Positions 54,438 to 62,734 of a DNA stretch of 64,000 nucleotides are shown piece after piece. Every line of letters starts with the position of its first letter. Positions within the stretch are counted from its first letter, which is position 1. Position numbers and translations under genes: made by a program. A model generated the notes under the pieces. The model was given only the letters and a program-made list of their open reading frames with translations, was not told the origin of the DNA and did no database searches. Origin of the DNA: Vibrio tubiashii (GTDB taxonomy: Bacteria; Pseudomonadota; Gammaproteobacteria; Enterobacterales; Vibrionaceae); NCBI RefSeq assembly GCF_028551255.1, contig NZ_CP117029.1, positions 1,426,001 through 1,490,000 on the forward strand, given 5' to 3'.

Positions 54438-56419
54438 TAGTTTACCTTAACGATAGCGCCTTTCACTTCACCCATCACACCACCATTAAATGTTGCTTTA
54501 AGTCCGGATTTAAACTCTGCACTTAATGATCCTTCAGCTGAAAGCGTTGTGTCCGCTTTTATCGCTACGCTCAAGCCTTTGATTGAATTTGAACTGGTCG
54601 CTTCTAAAGCCGTTGTTGTACCAGACACTTTGTTCGCAGAAGTTGCTTTACTGGTCACATTGGTGCCTTGTAGGTTCAAGCCGCTGCTGGCTTTTATATC
54701 AATATTGGTTGCTTCAATAGATATCGAAGAAGATGAAATCGAAATTTTGCTCGAACCCACTTTGATGTCGATGCTATCGTCAGCCTCGATAGTGATGGAC
54801 TTCGCTTTTTCAGACATCGCTTTAGTGACTGTCAAGCTGTAATTATCTTCTGTAGAGATAGCCATTTGCTTGGTCACTTTTTGCGTCAATTCACCTTTAA
54901 CCGTTTCCGTATGGTTGTTCTCTACTTCTTGAGTGATGTCCTTCGCTGCGTGTAGGTAAATCAACTCATTATCTTTTTTATCATCAAAATAGAGTTCATT
55001 GGATTGCCCGGTAAGCTTGGTCTTTATACCACTCTTAGTAGAATTAGCTTCCTTGTACGGTGGTGCATTTTTACTGTTGTAGACACTGCCAGTAATGATG
55101 GGTTGGTCAGGATCACCATCAATGAACGCCACCAGAACTTCTTGACCTACACGAGGAATGAACTGGGCACCATAGCCGCTTCCTGCCATCATTTGAGCCA
55201 CGCGCACATAGCAACTGGTTTTGTCACCACTCGCCTCTATGTCCCAGTGGAACTGGATCCTAACTCGCCCTTGGTCATCTTGATTGATTTCACCTGCTGT
55301 TGAGCCTGCCACAGTGGCACTTTGTAGTCCGTGAACTCTTTGTTTGTCGACCGGATTTGGATAGTAAGAGGTTGTTTTAGGTACTGCTTTTATTTCGGTG
55401 TCACACACCACATCTTCAGAGTAGTGCGTCTTGATCGAAATAATCGAATAATCGGATAGCTGCGACTTGTCTAGATGACTAGAGAGGGAGAACCATGTCG
55501 CGATATCAAATAAGTCATGTTTAGCAGTTGCGACAATGGTTTGGTAATCTTGTGCTAGATGCTCAGCGCGTCGCTTGGCAAGATTACTGGCCAGATCGGT
55601 TTTATCTCCCGAAACACCCAAAGGTGGGTAGTGGACATTAGTCAGTTTGGTATTGTTTGCGATGGTGTTGCTGCTCTTTTGCGCCTTGCTCGTTACCAAT
55701 TTTGTTTGGCTGTAGTCGTAAGCGGTGAGCTCTACACTTGCGCCGTGAAATGCGACGGCTGGTGACCAAGACTCTAATAAAGGTAAAGATCCTGTTGGTG
55801 TTTCCACCATATCAAATTTTGCATTGTCAGCTTTATCGAAAGGCGATTGCGCATCTTGCAGTACAAGTGTGTGCTCTTTATCAGAATGGGTGAAATAGTA
55901 ATGAACCCCTTCTTCTGCAAGCAAGCGCGTGACAAAGTCAAAATCGGACTCGTTGTATTGCAGACAGTACTCGCGCTTGGTCGTCGGCATTTTGGCTATT
56001 TTGTAGCAGCCCTTGAAACCCGCATTATCAAAAATATCGCTAACAATGTCCTTGGTTGATTGGTTTTGGTAGACCCGAAAAGCGTGAGTATGTTTGAGAA
56101 GCTCTAACCACGGCTTTAAAGTGACTTGGTACAAAACGTATTGTAGGTTGCTGTCCATCCCTAAGCTTTCAATACGCGTGATAATGCCATTGAAAGAACG
56201 GGTTAGGGTCGCGCTACCTGCTATGTTTGAATATCGGTTAATCGTGAGAAGTTGCCCTAATTGGCTTTGGACGTCGAAGTTACTAGAGACAAGGGTAGCG
56301 GAAACCTCGAAAGACTCAGAGAGAGTTTGAGCCGCAGAAAACTGACTGACCTTGTGTTCCTGCCCTTTGTAATCCTTCGCAGAAATAGGGCTCGCCGACG
56401 CCGAATATTTTTCAGCCAT
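54437..56419 (-). CDS. vgrG: T6SS spike protein VgrG (TssI)
   Basis: A 660-residue VgrG with the gp27-like domain (about 1-380: YCLQYNESDFDFVTRLLAEEGVHYYF), gp5 OB-fold (about 385-460: DDQGRVRIQFHWDIEASGDKTSCYVRVAQMMAG) and a beta-helix of short repeats (about 490-655), ending AIVKVN. There is no C-terminal effector domain. The longest frame starts at 56446, but the ATG at 56419 has an AAGGAAG ribosome binding site and the family N-terminus. It is the first gene of a three-gene unit with the DUF6931-like and PAAR genes. Confidence 0.95.
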   Translation of the reverse strand: MAEKYSASASPISAKDYKGQEHKVSQFSAAQTLSESFEVSATLVSSNFDVQSQLGQLLTINRYSNIAGSATLTRSFNGIITRIESLGMDSNLQYVLYQVTLKPWLELLKHTHAFRVYQNQSTKDIVSDIFDNAGFKGCYKIAKMPTTKREYCLQYNESDFDFVTRLLAEEGVHYYFTHSDKEHTLVLQDAQSPFDKADNAKFDMVETPTGSLPLLESWSPAVAFHGASVELTAYDYSQTKLVTSKAQKSSNTIANNTKLTNVHYPPLGVSGDKTDLASNLAKRRAEHLAQDYQTIVATAKHDLFDIATWFSLSSHLDKSQLSDYSIISIKTHYSEDVVCDTEIKAVPKTTSYYPNPVDKQRVHGLQSATVAGSTAGEINQDDQGRVRIQFHWDIEASGDKTSCYVRVAQMMAGSGYGAQFIPRVGQEVLVAFIDGDPDQPIITGSVYNSKNAPPYKEANSTKSGIKTKLTGQSNELYFDDKKDNELIYLHAAKDITQEVENNHTETVKGELTQKVTKQMAISTEDNYSLTVTKAMSEKAKSITIEADDSIDIKVGSSKISISSSSISIEATNIDIKASSGLNLQGTNVTSKATSANKVSGTTTALEATSSNSIKGLSVAIKADTTLSAEGSLSAEFKSGLKATFNGGVMGEVKGAIVKVN

Positions 56420-56629
56420 AACACTTCCTTTGAAACTGACGATCATGCTTCGAGTAAATCTATTCGAAACAATGGGTTGTGATGTCTGTTAATAATTCAT
56501 TAAAAAGTAGCAGGTATTCATAAGTAAATAAATCAAATTAACTGAGATTTATAATCCAGATTAGAGTGGTAAGAGGTGATTTGAGTGTTTTTTGAGCGTT
56601 TGCCGTTGAAATGGGTGAAAGTCGTATAA

Positions 56630-56658
56630 AAAGCCGCGCATTGTACACGCGCGGCTTT
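56630..56658 (-). terminator. Rho-independent terminator after the M28 peptidase gene
   Basis: A perfect 10-bp GC-rich stem (AAAGCCGCGC / GCGCGGCTTT) with a 9-base loop, followed on the minus strand by TTTATAC, lies 23 bases after the stop of the M28 peptidase gene. It separates that gene from the vgrG promoter. Confidence 0.88.
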
Positions 56659-56681
56659 GGTTTTATGGACAATAAGAACAG

Positions 56682-58469
56682 TTACTCGCGGTCTTGGTCG
56701 AAGTCACCATGGAAGTGATCATGATCAGAAACACTATCTGTAGCTTTAAGCTTCTGACCTACACGAAGCTTGCTAGTTGGAGCAGATTCGCTGCTTAAAG
56801 AGCGAAGCACTTGTTGTGCTTGCGGTTGTTGCTCTGGGAAGACAGGCTCACTGAAGGCATAGAAAGTCGTGACGTAGGCAAGTGATTGAGTGTTGACGTA
56901 TAATGCTTCTTGGCTCACGTTGTTTAGGTCATCACAGGCTTGGTGGTAGCATTTGTCATAAGCGACATCAATTTCGCCACCAAACTTTTCGACTTCCTGC
57001 GCGGACTTCACTTTCTCTGCACCAGTGAACAAGCCACCAAAAGCGATGCCCCAATCGGCAAAACCAGCATAATCCGAACGTTTAGATAAAGCTTGTGGAA
57101 CGGTAGACTCTGATTTTTCAGTAAAGAACTTGTTAAACACAGACTCGATATGTGATGTGCCATATGGCGGTTGGAAATCACCTGTGTAAGCGTTATCTGG
57201 GCTGTCTTTCGTATCTGATAAGTCTCCATCCATAACGCCAAAGATGTAGTTAGGTGAGCCAATCATATCGAAGTTTAGGTAGAGCTTAACCTTGTTTAAC
57301 TCATAGTATCGAGCATCGACTAGATCTAGCTGTTCAGGCGTTAGCTGGCTAGGGTCATCCAAGCCTAGTTCTTTTAGGATTTCCTGCTGTGCTTGATTAC
57401 GCAGTGGCGCGAAGAGCTCGTTGGTGTAGTACTCAGAGCCGACTAGACCTGCTTCTTCAGCTGCCCACCAAGCAAAACGCACCTTGTTCTTAACCGGTGC
57501 TTTCAAATTCGCAAGGGTTACCGCATATTCGAGTAGACCTGCCGTACCTGAACCGTTGTCATTGATTCCAGGACCTTCTGGAACAGAGTCCAAGTGTGCG
57601 CCAAGCATGACAACCTCATTAGCATTACCGCCTTTGGTTTCAGCAATGATGTTTTGGGTGAGTACCTCTTCATCTCGGACGTTAATATTCAACGCGATAG
57701 GCACTGCAGCGGTTTGGCTCAGCTCATACCATTGCTTACCAAGAGCGTAACGAGCACCGAGAGCCGGAATAGTGGCAGTACTGTCGCTACCTAATGTACC
57801 ATTTACGACCGCTGTACGGCCTTCAGCGTTACCTTGGTTGAAGACAATAACACCTTTAGCTCCAGCGTTTTGAGCGTTGACGACTTTGGTATTGAAACTA
57901 CATCCGCCGCGTTGGATGACAGCAACTTTGTCCGCCACATTTTTGCCAGCAAAGTCGGAAGACTCACAGCCGTCTGTACTGTCATAATCAGGCGCATCGA
58001 ATCTAAAATCAGGAGTAATGAAAACGGCATCTGCGGAAAGTAAACCGTTTGAGTTACCAGAGTAGGACATGGCGGCAAAGTCCGGCTCTACGCCTTCACT
58101 GGCATTGCGCACACCGACTAGCTCTGTTTCATTTACATTTAGGGTTGTACCCGAAAGCTCTTCCCATGCACGAAAATCAAACTCTTGTATTGCCACATCG
58201 TAGTTATGGGCGCGCATGGTATCAACAATATAGTTGAGAGACTGTGCATAGCCTTCCGTACCAGCCGCTCGAGTAACGGATGCTCCATCAGTTGTTTTCG
58301 AGGCGCGTGCTTCAAGCTCTTCCAAGTGTTCTACGACTTCTTCGCGATCAATTTTGCTACTGACGTACTTCGCTGCCTTTTCGGGATCATCCCAGTAACA
58401 TCCTGATAGTAGCGTTGAGCTGATTAAGGTAGCGAGCATAGTTTTTGTTGTTGTGATGCTTACTTGCAT
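56682..58469 (-). CDS. M28 family lipoprotein aminopeptidase with PA domain
   Basis: A 595-residue protein with a lipobox (LLSGC, Cys 24), so it is a lipoprotein exported by Sec. A PA domain insert covers about residues 150-270 (VADKVAVIQRGGCSFNTKV), then the M28 di-zinc peptidase: GAHLDSVPEGPGINDNGSG (about 288), WAAEEAGLVGSEYY (about 338, general base Glu), FDMIGSPN (about 400) and SDYAGFADWGIAFGG, with a late His in CYHQACDD. It probably trims peptides at the cell surface or in the periplasm. The C-terminal tail (about 545-595) is histidine- and acid-rich (DHDHFHGDFDQD). Confidence 0.92.
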   Translation of the reverse strand: MQVSITTTKTMLATLISSTLLSGCYWDDPEKAAKYVSSKIDREEVVEHLEELEARASKTTDGASVTRAAGTEGYAQSLNYIVDTMRAHNYDVAIQEFDFRAWEELSGTTLNVNETELVGVRNASEGVEPDFAAMSYSGNSNGLLSADAVFITPDFRFDAPDYDSTDGCESSDFAGKNVADKVAVIQRGGCSFNTKVVNAQNAGAKGVIVFNQGNAEGRTAVVNGTLGSDSTATIPALGARYALGKQWYELSQTAAVPIALNINVRDEEVLTQNIIAETKGGNANEVVMLGAHLDSVPEGPGINDNGSGTAGLLEYAVTLANLKAPVKNKVRFAWWAAEEAGLVGSEYYTNELFAPLRNQAQQEILKELGLDDPSQLTPEQLDLVDARYYELNKVKLYLNFDMIGSPNYIFGVMDGDLSDTKDSPDNAYTGDFQPPYGTSHIESVFNKFFTEKSESTVPQALSKRSDYAGFADWGIAFGGLFTGAEKVKSAQEVEKFGGEIDVAYDKCYHQACDDLNNVSQEALYVNTQSLAYVTTFYAFSEPVFPEQQPQAQQVLRSLSSESAPTSKLRVGQKLKATDSVSDHDHFHGDFDQDRE

Positions 58470-58598
58470 TTGTGACTCCTTGTATTAAATAAGCGATGCC
58501 ATAGTTGCTGAAATGCAAGGTTAAAAAAATGTTAAATTCAAATGGGTTTATAAAATATGAACGTATATCAAATTAGTTTCATTTATTAGATTTGTCAG

Positions 58599-58610
58599 TT
58601 ACATATGTAA
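58599..58610. promoter_or_regulatory. 12-base palindrome upstream of the M28 peptidase gene
   Basis: TTACATATGTAA is a perfect palindrome about 130 bases upstream of the peptidase start, in an AT-rich region without other genes. It is a candidate operator for a dimeric regulator. A chance occurrence cannot be excluded. Confidence 0.35.
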
Positions 58611-58732
58611 TCGATATACAATCACGCATTCAACATAAACAATGACTTAGTGCTATAGAGAGCGTTTGGCGAAGAGTGGGAACCAGCCAGGGTATCCGCT
58701 AGCTGGGTTTCTGTAGTAGTGGTGAAAGGGCT

Positions 58733-59548
58733 CTACCTGCTATCAACAACGAGTAGTTTGGCGCTTCGGTAGGCGAAATCCATACTTTCGATTTCGTTAG
58801 GTCGACTGACGAGGTGATCAACGGAGGGAAGAACAACGAAGAATATCAGCGGTTCAGGGTGCATATATCTCCAAGTGTGTGCTTTGTTGTCTTTTTTGTA
58901 AGCTTTCAAGTTTATGGTCAGCACTAAGCTTTCTGGTGGTAACTGGCTGCCTTTAAAGTGACCGAGTTCATGCACTGCGCCCCAAAGAGATTCTAACGGA
59001 CGTTCGTGGGTGCTTTTAAGAAACATCTCGAGCTGCAACGTATCACTTTCGTTTTGTTTGATCGTACTTAGACGTTGAGCTGTACGTAAACCTTGCTCAA
59101 AAGGCAGGTAATCTAGTCCATTGTCGACAATCTGATTCGATTGTGGGCATAGCTGGACTGAGTCTTGTGGTTGCTGACTGGCGTATAGTTCGCAAGTGAA
59201 CTGTTTGATTATCTGTTCTAACCCTTTATGGAATTGTGAACCTTTTAGGTCTTCCACAGAAACAGCATGGTTGTTTATCGCTTCAGCAAAAACTTTGTCG
59301 ACAGATTGGTTGACACGAGTTTCATCCTCAACGAGCACAAAGTCGTTGTGTCTAACCGCTGATTTTAGAACATTATCGGTTTCAATCACTGCGAGCTCTT
59401 CATCTGAGTAAGTACTGTCTCTCAGCAACGGATAGTAAGGTTCTCGCTCATCCGCAAAGAACAGTGAGCACCCAGAAATATTGGCTGCAATCAATCCTGC
59501 CAGAATCGATTTAGTAGTTGGAGAGTGCATAAGCCTTTTAATTAACAA
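58733..59548 (-). CDS. Unknown lipoprotein
   Basis: A 271-residue protein with a lipobox-like ISGC (Cys 27 from the TTG start). The body has no recognised domain; a few features stand out: ELGHFKGSQLPPESLVLTIN in the middle and HPEPLIFFVVLPSVDHLVS near the end. Two cysteines (about 119 and 134) could form a disulfide. The TTG at 59548 (AAAGGA ribosome binding site) keeps the two basic residues of a signal peptide; the ATG at 59530 is an alternative. It is divergent from the prp regulator. Confidence 0.6.
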   Translation of the reverse strand: MLIKRLMHSPTTKSILAGLIAANISGCSLFFADEREPYYPLLRDSTYSDEELAVIETDNVLKSAVRHNDFVLVEDETRVNQSVDKVFAEAINNHAVSVEDLKGSQFHKGLEQIIKQFTCELYASQQPQDSVQLCPQSNQIVDNGLDYLPFEQGLRTAQRLSTIKQNESDTLQLEMFLKSTHERPLESLWGAVHELGHFKGSQLPPESLVLTINLKAYKKDNKAHTWRYMHPEPLIFFVVLPSVDHLVSRPNEIESMDFAYRSAKLLVVDSR

Positions 59549-59595
59549 GATTCCTTTCTGTATCTAAGATACTAATCTCATACAGCAACTAAGTC

Positions 59596-59771
59596 ATTGT
59601 CGAGATTGCAATAATCTTGCTCTGCATCACATAGCAACTGTGACTCAACCAATGTTACATCTTTTTTTTACTAATCTGGACTACTACCTTGGTCTAAATT
59701 GTCGACAATTTGCTTGATTGTCGACAATGTTATGGTCTATTTTAATCTTAGAAGATGAAATTGTAGACAGT
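59596..59771. promoter_or_regulatory. Cluster of GntR operators upstream of the prp operon
   Basis: The 12-base palindrome ATTGTCGACAAT occurs twice perfectly (59698-59709 and 59717-59728), with centres 19 bases apart. Two further copies match at 10 of 12: ATTGTAGACAGT (59760-59771) and ATTGTCGAGATT (59596-59607). They lie between an unknown lipoprotein gene and the GntR gene, and are the clear binding sites of that regulator. Confidence 0.85.
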
Positions 59772-59799
59772 TTGGTGTCAGGCAGCGAGTGTATTGAAG

Positions 59800-60495
59800 A
59801 TGAATGTTGAACTTAAAACTCGACTAAAAGAAGGCGTATCTGAAAAAGAAAACACCAAATCAGAGAGCTTAACTGAATTATTGGTAGAGGCCATTGTTGG
59901 TGGAGAGATTGCCCCAGGCAGCAAAATATCTGAGCCAGAATTAGCTAAGAAGTATCAAGTAAGTCGAGGCCCTCTGCGTGAAGCGATAATGCGAGTTGAA
60001 GGATTAGGCCTAATCGAGCGTATCCCTCATGTCGGTGCCCGAGTGATTACTTTCTCGCCTGAAAAGCTAATAGAGCTATATGCGGTTAGAGAGGCATTAG
60101 AAGGTATGGCCGCGCGACTTGCGGCTCGGCATATCACCGCAGAAGAGATTGTTGGTTTAGAAGCAGTATTGTCGACACATTCAAATCACATTGACGAAGT
60201 CGAGGGTGCTTCGTACTTCCATCAGCACGGTGATTTCGATTTTCACTATCGTATTATTCTCGCTAGTCGCAACAGTAAGCTTATTTCATTGCTGTGTGAT
60301 GAGCTTTATCACTTGTTGAGAATGTATCGATATCAATCGCCTAGAGCTCAGTCGAGACCCGTTGAAGCGCTCGATGAGCATAAATATATCTTACAAGCTA
60401 TCAAGAATAGAGACGAAGAGTTAGCCGAGATGCTGATGAGACGCCATATTTCGGGTAGCCGGACATTAATCGAACAACAAATCCTTAGGGACTAA
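59800..60495 (+). CDS. GntR-family (FCD) regulator of the prp operon
   Basis: A 231-residue regulator with an N-terminal winged helix ([33 protein letters not shown]) and an all-helical FCD effector domain with likely metal ligands in [13 protein letters not shown] and RRHISG. It is the first gene of a 2-methylcitrate gene set and resembles the GntR-type regulator seen in the same position in Vibrio and Shewanella (sometimes called PrpQ, from memory). The ATG at 59800 is preferred over a TTG at 59794, though its ribosome binding site is weak. It probably represses itself and prpBC-acnD until the pathway intermediate accumulates. Confidence 0.9.
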   Translation: MNVELKTRLKEGVSEKENTKSESLTELLVEAIVGGEIAPGSKISEPELAKKYQVSRGPLREAIMRVEGLGLIERIPHVGARVITFSPEKLIELYAVREALEGMAARLAARHITAEEIVGLEAVLSTHSNHIDEVEGASYFHQHGDFDFHYRIILASRNSKLISLLCDELYHLLRMYRYQSPRAQSRPVEALDEHKYILQAIKNRDEELAEMLMRRHISGSRTLIEQQILRD

Positions 60496-60523
60496 AGCCC
60501 AAAACGGACTAGAGGAAAAAGCA

Positions 60524-61420
60524 ATGAGTTTATCTCAAGGAGCGAAATTTAGACTTGCCGTTGAGCAAAACGATCCACTGCAGATAGTGGGTACCATTAA
60601 TCCATACTGCGCCATGATGGCAAAAAATCTGGGGCACCAAGCTATTTACTTATCAGGTGGTGGTATCGCTAATGCCTCTTATGGCTTACCCGATTTGGGC
60701 ATTACCACACTTAATGACGTTTTGGTTGATGTTGAGCGAATCACCAATGCGTGTGATTTACCACTGCTGGTTGATATTGATACGGGGTTTGGCGGTGCAT
60801 TTAATATCGCGCGAACCATCAAGGCAATGGAGAAAGCGGGTGCAGGCGCGGTACACATGGAAGATCAGGTAGCCCAGAAACGTTGTGGTCATCGCCCAAA
60901 TAAAGCCATTGTTAGCCAACAAGAGATGGTCGATCGCGTTAAAGCCGCGGTGGATGCGCGTAACGATGACAGCTTCGTGGTGATGGCTCGTACGGATGCT
61001 CTGGCGGTTGAAGGGATCGATAGTGCTATTGAACGTGCGATTGCTTGCGTTGAAGCGGGCGCTGACATGATTTTCCCAGAAGCGATGAACAAGCTAGAGC
61101 AGTATGTTCAGTTCTCTGAAGCGCTAGAGAGTGCAACAGGGAAACATGTGCCTATACTGGCGAATATTACTGAGTTTGGTCAGACGCCGCTGTACGGCTG
61201 TGAAGAGCTTGCTAAGTCCAAAGTTGACATGGTGCTGTATCCACTCAGTGCGTTCCGTGCAATGAACAAAGCAGCAGAGATGGTCTACAAGCATCTGTTA
61301 GAAGTGGGTAACCAAGAAGCGCTGACAGAATCGATGCAAACTCGTAAAGAGCTCTATGCGCACCTCAAATATCATGATTATGAAGACAAGCTTGATCAGC
61401 TGTTTTCAGAAGGAAAATAG
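60524..61420 (+). CDS. prpB: 2-methylisocitrate lyase PrpB
   Basis: A 298-residue enzyme that cleaves 2-methylisocitrate to pyruvate and succinate, the last step of the 2-methylcitrate cycle. The catalytic Cys121 sits in KRCGHRP, and the metal-binding region [10 protein letters not shown] and the DEDQ-type [10 protein letters not shown] motif are present. The gene begins 28 bases after the GntR gene with a GAGGAAAAA ribosome binding site. Confidence 0.95.
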   Translation: MSLSQGAKFRLAVEQNDPLQIVGTINPYCAMMAKNLGHQAIYLSGGGIANASYGLPDLGITTLNDVLVDVERITNACDLPLLVDIDTGFGGAFNIARTIKAMEKAGAGAVHMEDQVAQKRCGHRPNKAIVSQQEMVDRVKAAVDARNDDSFVVMARTDALAVEGIDSAIERAIACVEAGADMIFPEAMNKLEQYVQFSEALESATGKHVPILANITEFGQTPLYGCEELAKSKVDMVLYPLSAFRAMNKAAEMVYKHLLEVGNQEALTESMQTRKELYAHLKYHDYEDKLDQLFSEGK

Positions 61421-61531
61421 GATCAAACGGAAGCCCAAGGAAACCGATTCGGAATTAATCCAATAACGTGAAATTGTTTGGTAAATAACGCTCCAATTAG
61501 AGAGCAATATCAAACAGAAAAGGAGTTCAAA

Positions 61532-62674
61532 ATGCCTCTATCATCGAAAAAGAATGAAGAGTTAGGTGGCGCAGGTCTACGCGGCCAAAGCGCTGGTAGC
61601 ACCGCTTTGTGTACTGTCGGTAAAACGGGGACAGGTCTGACATATCGTGGTTACGATATTACTGACTTGGCGAACAATGCTCAATTTGAAGAAGTTGCCC
61701 ACTTGCTGTTACGTGGTCACTTACCCAATCAAAAAGAGTTAGATGAATACAAGACGCGTCTGATTAGCTTGCGAGGTCTACCGAGTGAACTTAAGCAAGC
61801 GTTAGAGCTTGTTCCTGCCTCGGCGCACCCAATGGATGTGATGCGAACGGGTTGCTCGGTATTGGGTAATCTAGAGCAAGAGATGAGCTTTGAAGAGCAG
61901 TTAGACGCGACAGAAAGAATGCTCGCTCTATTTCCTGCCATCATTTGTTATTGGTACCGCTTTAGCCATGATGGTGTGCGCATTGATACAGACGATCAAT
62001 CCGAAACCTGTATTGGTGGCTACTTTCTAAAAATGCTCACCGACAAAGCGCCAACTGAGATTCACAAGCAGGTCATGCACTGTTCACTGATTCTATACGC
62101 AGAGCACGAGTTCAATGCGTCTACCTTTGCAGCACGCGTATGTGCTTCGACGCTTTCCGATCTTCATTCTTGTATTACTGCAGCGATCGGTACGCTTCGT
62201 GGCCCTTTACATGGTGGTGCAAACGAAGCCGCGATGGAGATGATTCAAGACTGGCAAACACCAGATGAAGCGGAAGCAAACATCATGCAGATGCTAGCCA
62301 ACAAAGACAAAATTATGGGCTTTGGTCATGCTATCTATCGTGAGAGTGACCCTCGTAATGCGCTGATTAAGCGTTGGTCAAAAGAGCTTTCAGACGCAGT
62401 GGGAGATACTCATTTGTACGCGGTTTCTGAACGTGTTGAAGCAGTAATGAAGCGAGAGAAAGGCTTGTTCTGTAACGCAGACTTTTTCCATGCCTCTGCT
62501 TATCACTTTATGGATATTCCAACCAAGTTGTTTACGCCGATCTTTGTCATGAGTCGTCTAACTGGTTGGGCAGCTCATGTTTACGAGCAACGCGCGAATA
62601 ACCGAATCATTCGACCAAGTGCAGATTATACAGGTCCTGATCATCAAGATTGGGTTCCAATCGAAAAACGATAG
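61532..62674 (+). CDS. prpC: 2-methylcitrate synthase PrpC
   Basis: A 380-residue citrate-synthase-fold enzyme that condenses propionyl-CoA with oxaloacetate. The signatures GLTYRGYDITDLANN, PLHGGANEAAMEM and GFGHAIYRESDPR hold the active-site histidines. The longest frame starts at 61478; the ATG at 61532 has an AGGAG ribosome binding site six bases upstream and gives the family N-terminus. It is about 110 bases after prpB; I see no terminator between them. Confidence 0.95.
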   Translation: MPLSSKKNEELGGAGLRGQSAGSTALCTVGKTGTGLTYRGYDITDLANNAQFEEVAHLLLRGHLPNQKELDEYKTRLISLRGLPSELKQALELVPASAHPMDVMRTGCSVLGNLEQEMSFEEQLDATERMLALFPAIICYWYRFSHDGVRIDTDDQSETCIGGYFLKMLTDKAPTEIHKQVMHCSLILYAEHEFNASTFAARVCASTLSDLHSCITAAIGTLRGPLHGGANEAAMEMIQDWQTPDEAEANIMQMLANKDKIMGFGHAIYRESDPRNALIKRWSKELSDAVGDTHLYAVSERVEAVMKREKGLFCNADFFHASAYHFMDIPTKLFTPIFVMSRLTGWAAHVYEQRANNRIIRPSADYTGPDHQDWVPIEKR

Positions 62675-62734
62675 CACTGTCGACTTTGCTCCCTTTGATT
62701 AAGGGAGCAAACATCTACCTGAATGGAAGCAGAT

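Noticed and set aside
56682..58469. M28 peptidase as a T6SS effector
   Set aside because: It has a lipobox and Sec signal peptide and is separated from vgrG by a strong terminator, so it is a normal exported lipoprotein.
58685..58720. Imperfect hairpin after the unknown lipoprotein gene as a terminator
   Set aside because: The stem is short and mismatched and no T-run follows.
59627..59643. TCACA-N7-TGTGA upstream of the prp regulator as a CRP site
   Set aside because: The half-sites are in the opposite order and the wrong spacing for CRP (TGTGA-N6-TCACA).
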